From contig NZ_AP014821.1 of the NCBI RefSeq assembly GCF_001548115.1, forward strand, positions 1,178,001 through 1,242,000: a stretch of 64,000 nucleotides of DNA. Direction: 5' to 3'. This document shows, piece by piece, positions 8,605-17,930 of the stretch. Origin of the DNA: Geminocystis sp. NIES-3709 (GTDB taxonomy: Bacteria; Cyanobacteriota; Cyanobacteriia; Cyanobacteriales; Cyanobacteriaceae). The stretch's first letter is position 1. Every line of letters begins with the position of its first letter. The notes beneath the pieces are model-generated. The model was not told where the DNA came from, ran no database searches, and saw nothing but the letters and a program-made list of their open reading frames with translations. Position numbers and translations under genes: made by a program.

Positions 8605-9955
8605 CGGTACTTAGACAAAAATTATGCCCAAATAAACCCTAAACTAGCTTTATATAAACTAAATACTTCCACATTGTCTTTTAACCATTGAAAAAAGCGA
8701 AAAGACACAGCATTACGAAACGCTTCCAATGCCTCAGCAAAAGTATTTAACGGTTTATTCCCCCATTGTCTTCTTAAACCTCCTGTCAAACGATGCCATT
8801 GAATAAAAGTGTAGGCACAAAATACCAAGATAAAATGTCTCATTAAACTTCTTTTATTTCTCACTTGGTATTGTGATAACCCTAACCATCCCTTGATTTC
8901 ACGGTAAAATACTTCTATCCAATTTCTTTGTGTATAAGTTTCTACTATCCAATTTCCACACACTTTTTCTCCTATTTCATTAGTCATTAAATAATCAATA
9001 TCTGTGGAATTTTCAAAAGTATCTGCATTCATGACGATAGCTACAGTTTTTATTCCCGACAAAGCTGATAATTCAATATTTATCGTTGCTACCCAAAGAG
9101 TTTTTTCTCGATTTTTTCCTATTCTTATTTTTTCAAAACTATCTTGGGGTAATGATTTTGCTATTTCAGCTATGGTTTTTTCAGACTCGATAAAATCTTG
9201 TTTTACCAATTTTACTAATCTATTTTTAGCAATAATTCCTATATATTTTAAATTCTTTTTTTCTAGTTTGCCTAATAAATTAGTATTGTTTCCATAACCA
9301 CCATCCATTAAAATTATTTGGGGACAATAATTTCGATTTAAACATTTTTCAATTAAATTAAAGGCAATGTCTGGTTTTTTCTGAAATTGTGGAGCGTCTT
9401 TTCCTTCAGGGAAATTTTCGGCTTTTTCATATAATTCAACGTCTAAAGGAAAACTTCTCACACCATCATAAATGTGAGTAGTGACTATAACATTACCATT
9501 ATCAGTTTTGCCAATTTCACCAATATATTGTCTTCCCACACAGTCAGTAAAGTTTCCACTTTTACGATGACCTGAATCGTCTATAATTAAGGAGAAACAT
9601 CGACTAATTTTTGTTTGACGACAGGATGCAATAATTTCTAATCTTTTATCATTTACCTCATCATAATTCCAAGTGGACTCTGTTAAGAAATGGTGTAATT
9701 TATGATAAGTAATATCAAGATTATTATGGGCAATTTGAGTTATATTTTTTCTTTGAGAATCTCCTAATAAACCGCCCAAATAATTTCTAAACTCTCGTTT
9801 TTGTGCCTTTGTTTTTAAGACTGGGTCTATTTTTTCACACCAGCGATTGAAACATGGGGGCATTGATGAAGAAGTAATTTCTTTCATTTTGACCTAAAAG
9901 CAATATGATGTAAAAATTATAGCTTAATTGTTGTTATTGTTTTGTCTAAGTACCG
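8605..9955 (-). mobile_element. IS701-family insertion sequence, copy B (1351 bp, intact)
   Basis: Same terminal inverted repeats as copy A, CGGTACTTAGACAAAA at 8605-8620 and complementary at 9940-9955. It is flanked by a TTAA direct repeat (8601-8604 and 9956-9959), again fitting a YTAR target. It encodes one full-length transposase and nothing else. Together with copy A it brackets about 4.6 kb in direct orientation, which could recombine or act as a composite element. Confidence 0.94.
8622..9887 (-). CDS. IS701-family transposase (DDE)
   Basis: A full-length 421-residue DDE transposase that moves the element by cut-and-paste. Catalytic regions in order: IIDDSGH (D103/D104), followed by the VGRQYIGEIGK stretch typical of the IS701 group; ILMDGGYG (D195); and NWIEVFYREIKGWLG (E325/E330) inside a Y-(2)-R-(3)-E-like segment. 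It fills almost the whole element, leaving 17 bases before the left end and about 68 before the right. No frameshift or stop is visible, so it could act in trans on copy A. Confidence 0.93.
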   Translation of the reverse strand: MKEITSSSMPPCFNRWCEKIDPVLKTKAQKREFRNYLGGLLGDSQRKNITQIAHNNLDITYHKLHHFLTESTWNYDEVNDKRLEIIASCRQTKISRCFSLIIDDSGHRKSGNFTDCVGRQYIGEIGKTDNGNVIVTTHIYDGVRSFPLDVELYEKAENFPEGKDAPQFQKKPDIAFNLIEKCLNRNYCPQIILMDGGYGNNTNLLGKLEKKNLKYIGIIAKNRLVKLVKQDFIESEKTIAEIAKSLPQDSFEKIRIGKNREKTLWVATINIELSALSGIKTVAIVMNADTFENSTDIDYLMTNEIGEKVCGNWIVETYTQRNWIEVFYREIKGWLGLSQYQVRNKRSLMRHFILVFCAYTFIQWHRLTGGLRRQWGNKPLNTFAEALEAFRNAVSFRFFQWLKDNVEVFSLYKASLGFIWA

Positions 9956-10110
9956 TTAATAACAATCGCTAGGTAATTACAATAATAATTTGTTTGTCTC
10001 ATAATTATTATATAATCAGATATTAACAATTAATAAATTTTGATTCTTACCCAATAACAAAAATTTATTTGACCTTCTCAATTATCCTTTCTTTATTCTG
10101 CATTAATATC

Positions 10111-10761
10111 ATGGCTACATTCTACGAATTAAATCCAGATAATCCACAGCAACGAGATATTGAACAAATTACACAGGCTTTAAAAAATGGAGCAATTATG
10201 CTTTATCCCACCGATACAGTTTATGCTATTGGTTGTGATATGAATGTTAAATCAGCCGTGGAAAAAGTCAGGGCGCTTAAACGTCTTTCTAATGATAAAC
10301 CTTTGACTTTTCTTTGTTCTTCTTTATCTAAAATATCAGAATATGCGATCGTCAGTGATGAAGCCTATCGTATTATGAAAAGACTTATTCCCGGCCCCTA
10401 TACATTCCTATTGCCCACCACAAAATTAGTGCCAAAATTAGTAATGTCACCTAAAAGAAAGACGACAGGAATAAGAGTTCCAGATCAAAATGTGTGTCAA
10501 GCATTATTACAATCCTTGGATAATCCTATTATTTCCACTTCTGCCCATATTATTGATGAAGATGGTGATTTTCCTTCTTTTAACTGGGAAAAAGCACGAT
10601 TATTTGATGAGTTTGAAAAACAAGTAGATATTATTATTGATGATTATACAGATCCGGGGGTTGAAGTTTCTACTATTGTTGATTTTTCCACAGATAAACC
10701 TTCTATTGTACGTCAGGGATTGGGATGGGAAAAATTAGATAATTGGTTCAATTTCACTTAA
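10111..10761 (+). CDS. Sua5/YciO/YrdC family protein (L-threonylcarbamoyladenylate synthase-like)
   Basis: The product has the YrdC fold: GAIMLYPTDTVYAIGCD near the start, KRLSNDKPLTFL with the KxR...KP RNA/ATP-binding pattern, PGPYTFLLP, and STSAH. This family makes threonylcarbamoyl-AMP for the t6A37 modification of ANN-decoding tRNAs. YciO-type paralogues share the fold, and the exact subtype is not certain. I place the start at ATG 10111 (216 residues), because a longer frame would need a TTG at 10069 and adds a hydrophobic stretch not typical of the family. Its 3' end overlaps the convergent cobU by 27 bases. Confidence 0.85.
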   Translation: MATFYELNPDNPQQRDIEQITQALKNGAIMLYPTDTVYAIGCDMNVKSAVEKVRALKRLSNDKPLTFLCSSLSKISEYAIVSDEAYRIMKRLIPGPYTFLLPTTKLVPKLVMSPKRKTTGIRVPDQNVCQALLQSLDNPIISTSAHIIDEDGDFPSFNWEKARLFDEFEKQVDIIIDDYTDPGVEVSTIVDFSTDKPSIVRQGLGWEKLDNWFNFT

Positions 10762-11298
10762 TTTTAAACCTATTTTACTAACATCTATCCCATAACCACC
10801 AATGGTTAAATAAACATTATTGGCTAATCCTCCTACTAACTGACTAAGTTTTCCTAAACGGCTACGAAATAGTCTCCCTGATGAGTATGCTGGAACTACT
10901 CCCAAGCCAGTTTCTTCCGCTATTAAGATAATATGGTGAGAATTATTTGCTAAACTCGATCGTAATTTTGTAACTTCTTTTTGCCATGTTAACTCGTCTT
11001 TTTCCAACCAGTTAGCTACCCATGTGCCTAAAGAATCGATTAAAATACAGTTATCTTCTTTAATTTGCTCGATCGAATCTGCTAAAAATAGTGGTATTTC
11101 TAAAGTATGCCAGTTTTTCGGTCTTCTTTGCTGATGTTCTAAAATTTTTTGTGTCCATTCTTCATCACTTTCGTCTTTTTGAGCAGTTGCTATATAAACT
11201 ACCGGTTTTTGACTCCGAAGTGCTAGATATTCACCCCATTTACTTTTACCAGAATTTGCACCGCCAGTAATTAAAATAATCTCAAAAGCATTATTCAT
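10735..11298 (-). CDS. cobU: Adenosylcobinamide kinase / adenosylcobinamide-phosphate guanylyltransferase
   Basis: A bifunctional enzyme of the cobalamin nucleotide-loop pathway; it phosphorylates adenosylcobinamide and then transfers GMP to it. Evidence is an N-terminal P-loop TGGANSGKS (residues 11-19), LEHQQRRPKNWHTLE, whose His matches the guanylylated histidine region of CobU, LIDSLGTWVAN, and ILIAEETGLGVVP. The length of 187 is normal. It starts 9 bases after the DUF2288 stop and is probably cotranscribed with it. The convergent YrdC gene overlaps its 3' end. Confidence 0.93.
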   Translation of the reverse strand: MNNAFEIILITGGANSGKSKWGEYLALRSQKPVVYIATAQKDESDEEWTQKILEHQQRRPKNWHTLEIPLFLADSIEQIKEDNCILIDSLGTWVANWLEKDELTWQKEVTKLRSSLANNSHHIILIAEETGLGVVPAYSSGRLFRSRLGKLSQLVGGLANNVYLTIGGYGIDVSKIGLKLSEIEPII

Positions 11299-11307
11299 GA
11301 TGTAAAA

Positions 11308-11598
11308 TTATGAAGGAGTGGAAATTAACACGAAAGGTTGGACAATAATAGTATTAAATTTTTGAGTTTCATCTCCATTCCATAAACTCAATTGTTGAGT
11401 AGAGGGTTTTTGAATCAATTGCTCACTAATCCAACGTTGTACCAATTCTGTTTTATCTTCTGCGATAGCGCATCCTACCTCAATTAAGTCTAAACCTCGA
11501 TCGACAATAATTAAAGCATCTCTTTGAGCATGAGGGATTAAATCTTTCCAATCCATCTGTGCTAATTGTTCTTTTAATTGGGCTTTTAAATCTGACAT
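11308..11598 (-). CDS. DUF2288 family protein
   Basis: A 96-residue cytosolic protein resembling the DUF2288 family: LKEQLAQMDWKDLIPHAQRD at the N-terminus, LDLIEVGCAIAED in the middle, and FNTIIVQPFVLI near the C-terminus. The family has no established function. It is just upstream of cobU with a 9-base gap, so a shared transcript is likely, but a cobalamin role does not follow from that alone. Confidence 0.78.
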   Translation of the reverse strand: MSDLKAQLKEQLAQMDWKDLIPHAQRDALIIVDRGLDLIEVGCAIAEDKTELVQRWISEQLIQKPSTQQLSLWNGDETQKFNTIIVQPFVLISTPS

Positions 11599-11669
11599 CC
11601 AATGAATTACGGACTAAACAAAACTTATCAATTATCCATTGTTAATCGTTAATTGTCAATTGTTAATTT

Positions 11670-12002
11670 TTACCAACCTTTATCAGCTTGAGAAAGAACA
11701 TAAGTGGCTACATCTTCGATTTGTTCAGGCTTTAAACGTGTACCAAAAGCGGGCATAGCACCTTTACCATTAGTTACTTGATTTTTAATACTTTCTATGT
11801 CATACATCGAGTATTTTTCTAAATCAGCTTTCTGTAAAGTTTTCACTGGATTAACTACATTTTTTCCTCCCATGTGACAGGATGCACAATTAGCGGAAAA
11901 TATAGCTGCCCCTTTTCCTGCATCACCAGCCAAAGCAGGATTAGCAAAGGTTAAGCTAAAAATAGTGATTAATAAAACTACTACACTAAGAATTTTTTTC
12001 AT
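11670..12002 (-). CDS. petJ: Cytochrome c6 (soluble photosynthetic electron carrier)
   Basis: Thylakoid-lumen c-type cytochrome that carries electrons from cytochrome b6f to photosystem I or the terminal oxidase. The precursor begins MKKILSVV with a hydrophobic signal segment ending at NPALA, followed by the mature start [10 protein letters not shown]. The heme site is CASCH; the axial Met is in GKGAMPAFG; the C-terminal helix is [12 protein letters not shown] chose ATG at 12002 because the longer frame from 12074 would place 24 charged residues before the signal peptide. The gene stands alone; copper-responsive expression is usual for petJ, and a small palindrome lies upstream. Confidence 0.95.
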   Translation of the reverse strand: MKKILSVVVLLITIFSLTFANPALAGDAGKGAAIFSANCASCHMGGKNVVNPVKTLQKADLEKYSMYDIESIKNQVTNGKGAMPAFGTRLKPEQIEDVATYVLSQADKGW

Positions 12003-12069
12003 TGGGAATTTTGATACAAATATTATGGGATCATTTTGATCATCCTTAATTTGTTTTTTCTTGTCAAAA

Positions 12070-12080
12070 GACAACCTGTC
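12070..12080 (-). promoter_or_regulatory. Short palindrome upstream of petJ (possible operator)
   Basis: Reading toward petJ, the sequence is GACAGGTTGTC: GACA and TGTC arms separated by 3 bases, followed directly by a TTGACA-like hexamer. It lies about 70 bases before the petJ ATG. Cyanobacterial petJ is controlled by a BlaI-type copper-responsive repressor (PetR), whose sites are palindromic. Whether this is such a site is a guess from position and symmetry. Confidence 0.3.
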
Positions 12081-12135
12081 AAAGTTTGTTACATTTCTTA
12101 ATAAAGATTATCTCCTCATCATCTTTAATCACTTT

Positions 12136-14667
12136 TTAAACTGGGAAAAAAATATCTAAATATTCCGCTAATTTCATCCATAAACGTAGGTGATTTTTTT
12201 CTGTCAAGTTATCATTATTTACTAATAGTTTTTGATGTAAAAATTGATAATAAATTTCTTGAACTTTATCTAACCAAAGATTCAATTTTAATTGCTTACC
12301 TATTTTAATTAATTTATCTATCAGTTGAATATGAGTTTCTAGGGAATCTAATGAAGTTTCTGATAAAATTTGTTGCACACAAGATGATATTAATTTCTCA
12401 AGGGTTTTTTTACCTTTTGGTATCTCTAATTTACATCTTAAACTATCAGCTTCATTTGCGATCGCTTCTAAATCGAGAAGATAAGGTTCTAAATTATCTA
12501 AGTCAGGGGTAGTATTATTAATAGCCTCAATCACTTTGATACAACGATAAGAAATGGCAACTTCCGCTGCTACCTGCAACTCTTGGGGAATAGGGACTTC
12601 ATCTCGTTGAAAAGCCAGTAAAATACTATAATTATCTCGATATACTTGAGTATAAAGCTGATCAAGACGTTTTTTTGTTGTTACCGTCAATTTTTCCATG
12701 ATAGCTAGTCTTTCTTCCGCAAAAAGATGTTGTAAGTCAAAGGATTTATTACCGAATAGACGACTCATTGTTAAAATTAATTCCACCACACTAGCTTGTT
12801 TGAGGATAGCAAATAACTCCTCTTTCATCTGGGTATAAGCCAAACGACTAGAAAAGGGTTGAATACAGCAATGAAAATCCCATCCTCCTAAGTGTAAAAC
12901 CGCAAAGATGAAATGACCACTTTCCCAAGTAATTTGTGAAGTTAAACGCACTTGTCCTACAGCCAACGTCAAAGAGCCAATCTGTTGTTTTTGATAGTCT
13001 AATTTTTGGGTAGAGTAACAGTAGATACTTTGCTCATCTTGATATTCATTATATAAGGAACTAAGAGCATAATGAGCAGTAACTTGTTCTAAATTTACTT
13101 GAGAAGGTAACACTGCTTGACGATAAACTCCTTCACCATTAAGATATTCTTTAACATTACTTGGTGCATTAGATAATCGATCGATAAATTCCTTTTCTAG
13201 TTGTACTCCTGCTACCTCTCCAGCTAACTCTAAAGCGTGGGAAGCATAGCGTAATATCTGTGTACCTTCGGGGCGTGATATTTCTTCAAAAAACCATCCG
13301 CAACTAGTAAACATTAATAAAGAGTGTCGTTGCATTTCTAACAATCGTAAAGCGTCAATTTGTTCACTAGGGGATAGTTGATGACTGGTGTGACGGTGTA
13401 AAAATTTTTCTACACTATTAGGATTACGATCTAAAATAACATCTATATATTCATCCCTAGCTAACCAAGGATTTTTAAAATAGTTATAACCAACATCCTC
13501 ATAAACTTTAGTTAACTCATCTCGTAACCAGTTTAAAGTTTCTCGCAGAGGTTTACGCCATTTTTGATGATATTCACCTCCTCCTCCACATCCGCAGTCA
13601 TCTTTCCATCTTTCGACACCGTGATAACAACTCCAAGCGGTAACGGGTTTTAATTCAACTTCCCAAGTCGGGGTAACTATCCCAAGATAATGAGCATAAT
13701 TGGTGACAGTCCAACCTTTTTGGGGAAATTCTTTAGTAAAAGCATAAGCTAGACATTTTTCTGTATCTTTTTTATGATGTCCAAAAGTCTCACCATCAGT
13801 AGCAACGGATATAATTTGAGATTGACGATTATCTCCTCTTACCGCAAGGCTTAAACGGGAATAAAAATGATGACTGCTTAACAAGACATCACCAAAACCC
13901 ATATCTCCAGATATAGGCCCATCATAGAAGAAAATATCAATATAATCCTTATCCTTATCATTAACATAACACCGATAAGGACGGGTTGGATCAATTTGTC
14001 CTCCTCCTACCTCTAACCATTCTTCTGAGTCTCCTATTTCTCGACATCTTTCGGCTTGGGTAGGTGCAAGAATAATAAATTTAATACCCTCTGCAATCAA
14101 AACCTCTAAGGTGGGATAATCCACGGCAGTTTCTGCTAACCACATTCCTTCTGGTTGTCTGCCAAAACGATTATAAAAGTCTGCTTTTCCCCATTTTACT
14201 TGAGTATATTTATCTCTTTCGTTGGCAAGGGGCAAGATAATATGATTATATACTTGAGCGATCGCATTTCCATGACCATTTAACCTTTGACAACTAGCTC
14301 TATCCGCTTCTATAATTTTTTGATATACTTCTCGATCGTATTTTTCTAACCATGACATGAGGGTAGCCCCCATATTAAAACTCATATATTCATAGTTATT
14401 GACAATACCGACAATATCACCATCATTGTTGAAAATACGAGCAAAGGCATTATTACGGTAACATTCATAAAAAATTCGCTCATTCCAATCATGAAAAGGA
14501 TGGGCGCTTGGTTGCCTTTCGATAATATTGAGATAGGGGTTTTCTCTAGGAGGTTGATAAAAATGTCCATGCACCGTGACATAAATACCTTTAGCTTGAG
14601 ATAAGGGAGAAATCTCACTATCTAATGATTGATGAAGATTATCGGCGGAGGCTATATTGATTGTCAT
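12136..14667 (-). CDS. Long GH57/DUF3536 glycoside hydrolase-like protein
   Basis: An 843-residue cytosolic protein. The N-terminal catalytic-type domain (about residues 28-330) has VTVHGHFYQPPRENPYL, DWNERI..ECYRNNAFARI, MWLAETAVD and SVATDGETFGHH, the pattern of GH57 proteins that carry a C-terminal DUF3536. The all-alpha C-terminal region (about residues 350-840) includes DDCGCGGGG and WFFEEISRPEG. It probably acts on glycogen-like alpha-glucans or related polysaccharides, though the reaction of this long subfamily is not settled. It is transcribed alone, with divergent AT-rich sequence upstream containing CGATCGATCG. Confidence 0.85.
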   Translation of the reverse strand: MTINIASADNLHQSLDSEISPLSQAKGIYVTVHGHFYQPPRENPYLNIIERQPSAHPFHDWNERIFYECYRNNAFARIFNNDGDIVGIVNNYEYMSFNMGATLMSWLEKYDREVYQKIIEADRASCQRLNGHGNAIAQVYNHIILPLANERDKYTQVKWGKADFYNRFGRQPEGMWLAETAVDYPTLEVLIAEGIKFIILAPTQAERCREIGDSEEWLEVGGGQIDPTRPYRCYVNDKDKDYIDIFFYDGPISGDMGFGDVLLSSHHFYSRLSLAVRGDNRQSQIISVATDGETFGHHKKDTEKCLAYAFTKEFPQKGWTVTNYAHYLGIVTPTWEVELKPVTAWSCYHGVERWKDDCGCGGGGEYHQKWRKPLRETLNWLRDELTKVYEDVGYNYFKNPWLARDEYIDVILDRNPNSVEKFLHRHTSHQLSPSEQIDALRLLEMQRHSLLMFTSCGWFFEEISRPEGTQILRYASHALELAGEVAGVQLEKEFIDRLSNAPSNVKEYLNGEGVYRQAVLPSQVNLEQVTAHYALSSLYNEYQDEQSIYCYSTQKLDYQKQQIGSLTLAVGQVRLTSQITWESGHFIFAVLHLGGWDFHCCIQPFSSRLAYTQMKEELFAILKQASVVELILTMSRLFGNKSFDLQHLFAEERLAIMEKLTVTTKKRLDQLYTQVYRDNYSILLAFQRDEVPIPQELQVAAEVAISYRCIKVIEAINNTTPDLDNLEPYLLDLEAIANEADSLRCKLEIPKGKKTLEKLISSCVQQILSETSLDSLETHIQLIDKLIKIGKQLKLNLWLDKVQEIYYQFLHQKLLVNNDNLTEKNHLRLWMKLAEYLDIFFPV

Positions 14668-14833
14668 AGCAGAAAAAAGATAACGGTTTTAACTACCATT
14701 TAACCTTAATTATTCCCCTCATCGATCGATTATGGTGATAATTTGATAATGGAAGATTTTTTATAATTAATTTTTTAATCACCAAAAATCATAGTTTAAA
14801 TCAGCAATGCCGGAATTAACAACTAACTATCAA

Positions 14834-15703
14834 CTATTCACGGTAGGCAACTCTTAATTTAGCCGATCGAGATCTCCCATTTGCCCTTTGTTCTTCTATA
14901 CTAGGAATAATTGGTTTTTTAGTGATAATTTTGAGAAGAGGATGATCTCGAAATTGATTTTTGACGATACGATCTTCTAAACTATGAAAACTAATGACAG
15001 CAATTCTACCTTCTGGTTTAAGCCAATTTGGTGCCACTTGCAGAAATTTCTCTAAAGAGGTTAATTCTTCATTTACTTTAATTCTTAATGCTTGAAAAGT
15101 ACGAGTTGCAGGATGTATTTTGCCATGACAATACTTCCCCGGTACACAAGAAGCAATAACATTAGCTAACTCAAGAGTCGTTGAAAAAGGACGTTTTTCC
15201 ACAATAGTTTTAGCAATACGACGAGATAACCTTTCCTCTCCATAAAGATAAATTAAATCAGCTAATTGTTTTTCCTGCCAACGGTTAACAATGTCTTTTG
15301 CCATAAGAGATTGACTGGTATCCATCCGCATATCTAAATCTCCATCATGACGAAAACTGAAACCCCTTTCTCCTTGATCTAATTGGGGGGAACTTACTCC
15401 CAAATCCGCTATAATACCATCAAACTTTATATTTATAGGCTGATAGTCTGCAAAATTTCCTCGCCAAAAAATAATTCTTTCTCCATAGTCTTTTAACTTT
15501 TCTTGAGCAAAATTTATCGCTTGAATATCTCGATCGATCGAAGTTACTTTTACTGTATCATTATGGGATAAAATTAGATGGGTATGTCCTCCACCGCCTA
15601 AAGTTGCATCTAAATAATGTCCACTTTTCACTATATTTAGAGAGTCGATAATTTCTTGAGGAAAAACTGATTCATGAATAAATTTTGTTTCTTTTTCTGA
15701 CAT
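14834..15703 (-). CDS. rsmH: 16S rRNA (cytosine1402-N4)-methyltransferase
   Basis: Methylates N4 of C1402 in the decoding site of 16S rRNA using SAM. The 289-residue length is typical for RsmH/MraW. The SAM motif is [12 protein letters not shown] (residues 32-43); other conserved blocks are [43 protein letters not shown] and [13 protein letters not shown]. It ends with the usual RSAKLRVA. It is a single gene here, not in a cell-division cluster, as is common in cyanobacteria. Confidence 0.97.
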   Translation of the reverse strand: MSEKETKFIHESVFPQEIIDSLNIVKSGHYLDATLGGGGHTHLILSHNDTVKVTSIDRDIQAINFAQEKLKDYGERIIFWRGNFADYQPINIKFDGIIADLGVSSPQLDQGERGFSFRHDGDLDMRMDTSQSLMAKDIVNRWQEKQLADLIYLYGEERLSRRIAKTIVEKRPFSTTLELANVIASCVPGKYCHGKIHPATRTFQALRIKVNEELTSLEKFLQVAPNWLKPEGRIAVISFHSLEDRIVKNQFRDHPLLKIITKKPIIPSIEEQRANGRSRSAKLRVAYRE

Positions 15704-15944
15704 AAATTATTTAAAATAAATTTTTTCTATTTATTATCTTTATCTTTCTTTTTCTCGCAAAGATGCAAAAGTACAAAGAGACAAAGATATTATTTCTTTT
15801 CACTATCTGATGGGAAATTATAGCATTCTATCTAGGTAGTAACATTATATTTTCTTGTCAAAGTTAAAATTTAGTTCAAAATTCACACAAATAATTTACT
15901 ACTACTAGATAAAATAACATATTAATATTATTTTTTAGTGAAAA

Positions 15945-17399
15945 ATGACAAGAGTTTTAGTCTGGTTTCGTAATGATTTAAGGATTCATGATCAAGCAAT
16001 TTTAACTGAAGCCCTTGCCCATAATCCTGATATAATTATCCCAGTTTATTGTTTTGACGATCGACATTTTCAAACCACAAGTTTTGGTTTTCCAAAAACA
16101 GGACAATTTAGAGCAAAGTTTTTAATGGAAGCTGTTACGGATTTAAGAAATTCTTTACAAAAAATAGGTAGTAACTTAATCATCAGAAAAGGTTTACCTG
16201 AAAAAATTATCTCAGACATTGCGGTTAATTATCAAGTTGATTTAGTCTGTTTTTCTGAAGAAGCAACCGCCGAAGAAATTAAAGTAGAAAAAAGGTTAAA
16301 GAAAAAATTAAACAAAGCAAATATCAAAATAAAATCTGTTTGGCAATCAACTCTATATCATCCATCAGAATTACCTTACAAAATAACAAATATTCCCGAT
16401 TTATTTACGAACTTTAGAAAACAAGTTGAAAAGGAAAGTAAAGTTTACTCCTGTTTACAAATGCCTCAAAAATTATCACCTATTCCTGATATAAAAATTG
16501 GCAATATTCCCCATTTACAAGAGTTAGGTTTAAAAGATTATCAATCTAATGCTAAATCCGTGTTAAATTTTATAGGTGGAGAAACAGAAGGTATTAAAAG
16601 ATTAAATCATTATTTTTGGCAAAAAGACTGTTTAAAAGATTATAAAAAAACTCGTAACGGAATGTTAGGAAGTGACTATTCTTCTAAATTTTCTCCTTGG
16701 TTAGCATTAGGTTGTCTTTCCCCTCGTTATATCTATCAACAAGTAACAAAATATGAGAGAGAAAGGATTAAAAATGACTCTACTTATTGGCTAATTTTTG
16801 AATTATTATGGCGAGATTTTTTCCGTTTCATCGCTATTAAATATGGTAATCAAATTTTTTATCAATCTGGTTTACAAAATATCTCCCTCCCTTGGCAAGA
16901 AAATTGGTCAATATTTGAAACATGGTGCGAGGGACAAACAGGCTATCCATTGATTGATGCTAACATGAGAGAATTAAAATCAACGGGCTTCATGTCAAAT
17001 AGAGGAAGGCAAAATGTAGCTAGTTTTTTAACCAAAAACTTAGGCATAAATTGGCAAATGGGTGCCGAGTGGTTTGAGTCTTTATTAATAGATTATGATG
17101 TGTGTAGCAACTGGGGCAATTGGAATTATACAGCAGGTATTGGTAATGATGCTAGGGGGTTTCGTTATTTCAACATCCCAAAACAGTCGAAGGATTATGA
17201 TTATCAAGGAGATTATTTGCGTCACTGGTTGCCAGAAATTTCAGTTATTCGAGGGGAGAAAATTCATGAGCCTTGGAAATTATCATCACAAGAACAGAAA
17301 CAGTTTAATATACAGTTAGGAGTTAATTATCCCCGTCCGATGGTAGATTTTTTTAAGTCTATCAAACATAATGAACAAATTTACCTCAGTCATAGTTAA
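15945..17399 (+). CDS. cry: Cryptochrome DASH
   Basis: FAD-containing blue-light protein of the photolyase/cryptochrome family; DASH members repair cyclobutane dimers mainly in single-stranded DNA and may act in signalling. The N-terminal photolyase domain starts LVWFRNDLRIHDQ and has the DASH-type FGFPKTGQFRAKFL. The C-terminal FAD-binding region includes WLALGCLSPRYIY, FELLWRDFFRF, GQTGYPLIDANMREL, STGFMSNRGRQNVASFL and WGNWNY. The 484-residue length matches Synechocystis Cry-DASH (489). The stop codon TAA shares its last base with the ATG of the next gene, a response regulator, so translation is coupled. Confidence 0.93.
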   Translation: MTRVLVWFRNDLRIHDQAILTEALAHNPDIIIPVYCFDDRHFQTTSFGFPKTGQFRAKFLMEAVTDLRNSLQKIGSNLIIRKGLPEKIISDIAVNYQVDLVCFSEEATAEEIKVEKRLKKKLNKANIKIKSVWQSTLYHPSELPYKITNIPDLFTNFRKQVEKESKVYSCLQMPQKLSPIPDIKIGNIPHLQELGLKDYQSNAKSVLNFIGGETEGIKRLNHYFWQKDCLKDYKKTRNGMLGSDYSSKFSPWLALGCLSPRYIYQQVTKYERERIKNDSTYWLIFELLWRDFFRFIAIKYGNQIFYQSGLQNISLPWQENWSIFETWCEGQTGYPLIDANMRELKSTGFMSNRGRQNVASFLTKNLGINWQMGAEWFESLLIDYDVCSNWGNWNYTAGIGNDARGFRYFNIPKQSKDYDYQGDYLRHWLPEISVIRGEKIHEPWKLSSQEQKQFNIQLGVNYPRPMVDFFKSIKHNEQIYLSHS

Positions 17400-17797
17400 T
17401 GAGTACGGTTTTAATTGTAGAAGATGATCCTATCAATCTGAAGGTTTTCGCTAAAATTCTCTCGAAAAGAGGAGGATTTCAAGTTAAAGGTACAGAAAAT
17501 GTTGAGGAAGTAATTGCGATCGCAAAATCAGGAGAGGCTAAAGTAATTTTAATGGATGTTTCTTTAGCTAATAGTTATTATCAAGGACAAGCAGTTGATG
17601 GGATCAAAATTACTCAAATTCTTAAAGCCGATGATGAAACTAAACATATACCTATTATTCTTGTAACTGCTCATGCTATGCAAGGAGATAAAGAGAATTT
17701 TTTGACAGAAAGTGGTGCAAATGGTTATATTTCTAAGCCTGTAGTTGATCATCAAGGTTTTATAGATACAGTCAAAGAAATAATGAGTAATGAGTAG
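17399..17797 (+). CDS. Stand-alone CheY-like response regulator
   Basis: A single receiver domain of 132 residues with no output domain. Acidic pocket: ED(D) at residues 8-10; phosphoacceptor D53 in VILMDVSL; switch Thr in IILVTAHAM; Lys in GYISKPV. There is a small insertion after D53 (ANSYYQGQAV), as in the DivK-like cyanobacterial receivers with a long beta3-alpha3 loop. It overlaps the cryptochrome gene by one base (TAATG), so the two are cotranscribed and probably translationally coupled. The partner kinase is not adjacent. Confidence 0.88.
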   Translation: MSTVLIVEDDPINLKVFAKILSKRGGFQVKGTENVEEVIAIAKSGEAKVILMDVSLANSYYQGQAVDGIKITQILKADDETKHIPIILVTAHAMQGDKENFLTESGANGYISKPVVDHQGFIDTVKEIMSNE

Positions 17798-17930
17798 TAT
17801 ATTAAAATTCATACTAAATTGTGAAGGATTGATTTTAAATCTAATGTTGAAAGAAGTCTCACCGTGTATTTTTAATACTTGAGATAATTTGTTAACCCCC
17901 TAACTCTTAACTTCTAACCCCTAATTATTC

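Noticed and set aside
11670-12074. Longer petJ frame starting at 12074
   Set aside because: Would put 24 charged residues before a standard signal peptide; ATG at 12002 gives a normal cytochrome c6 precursor.
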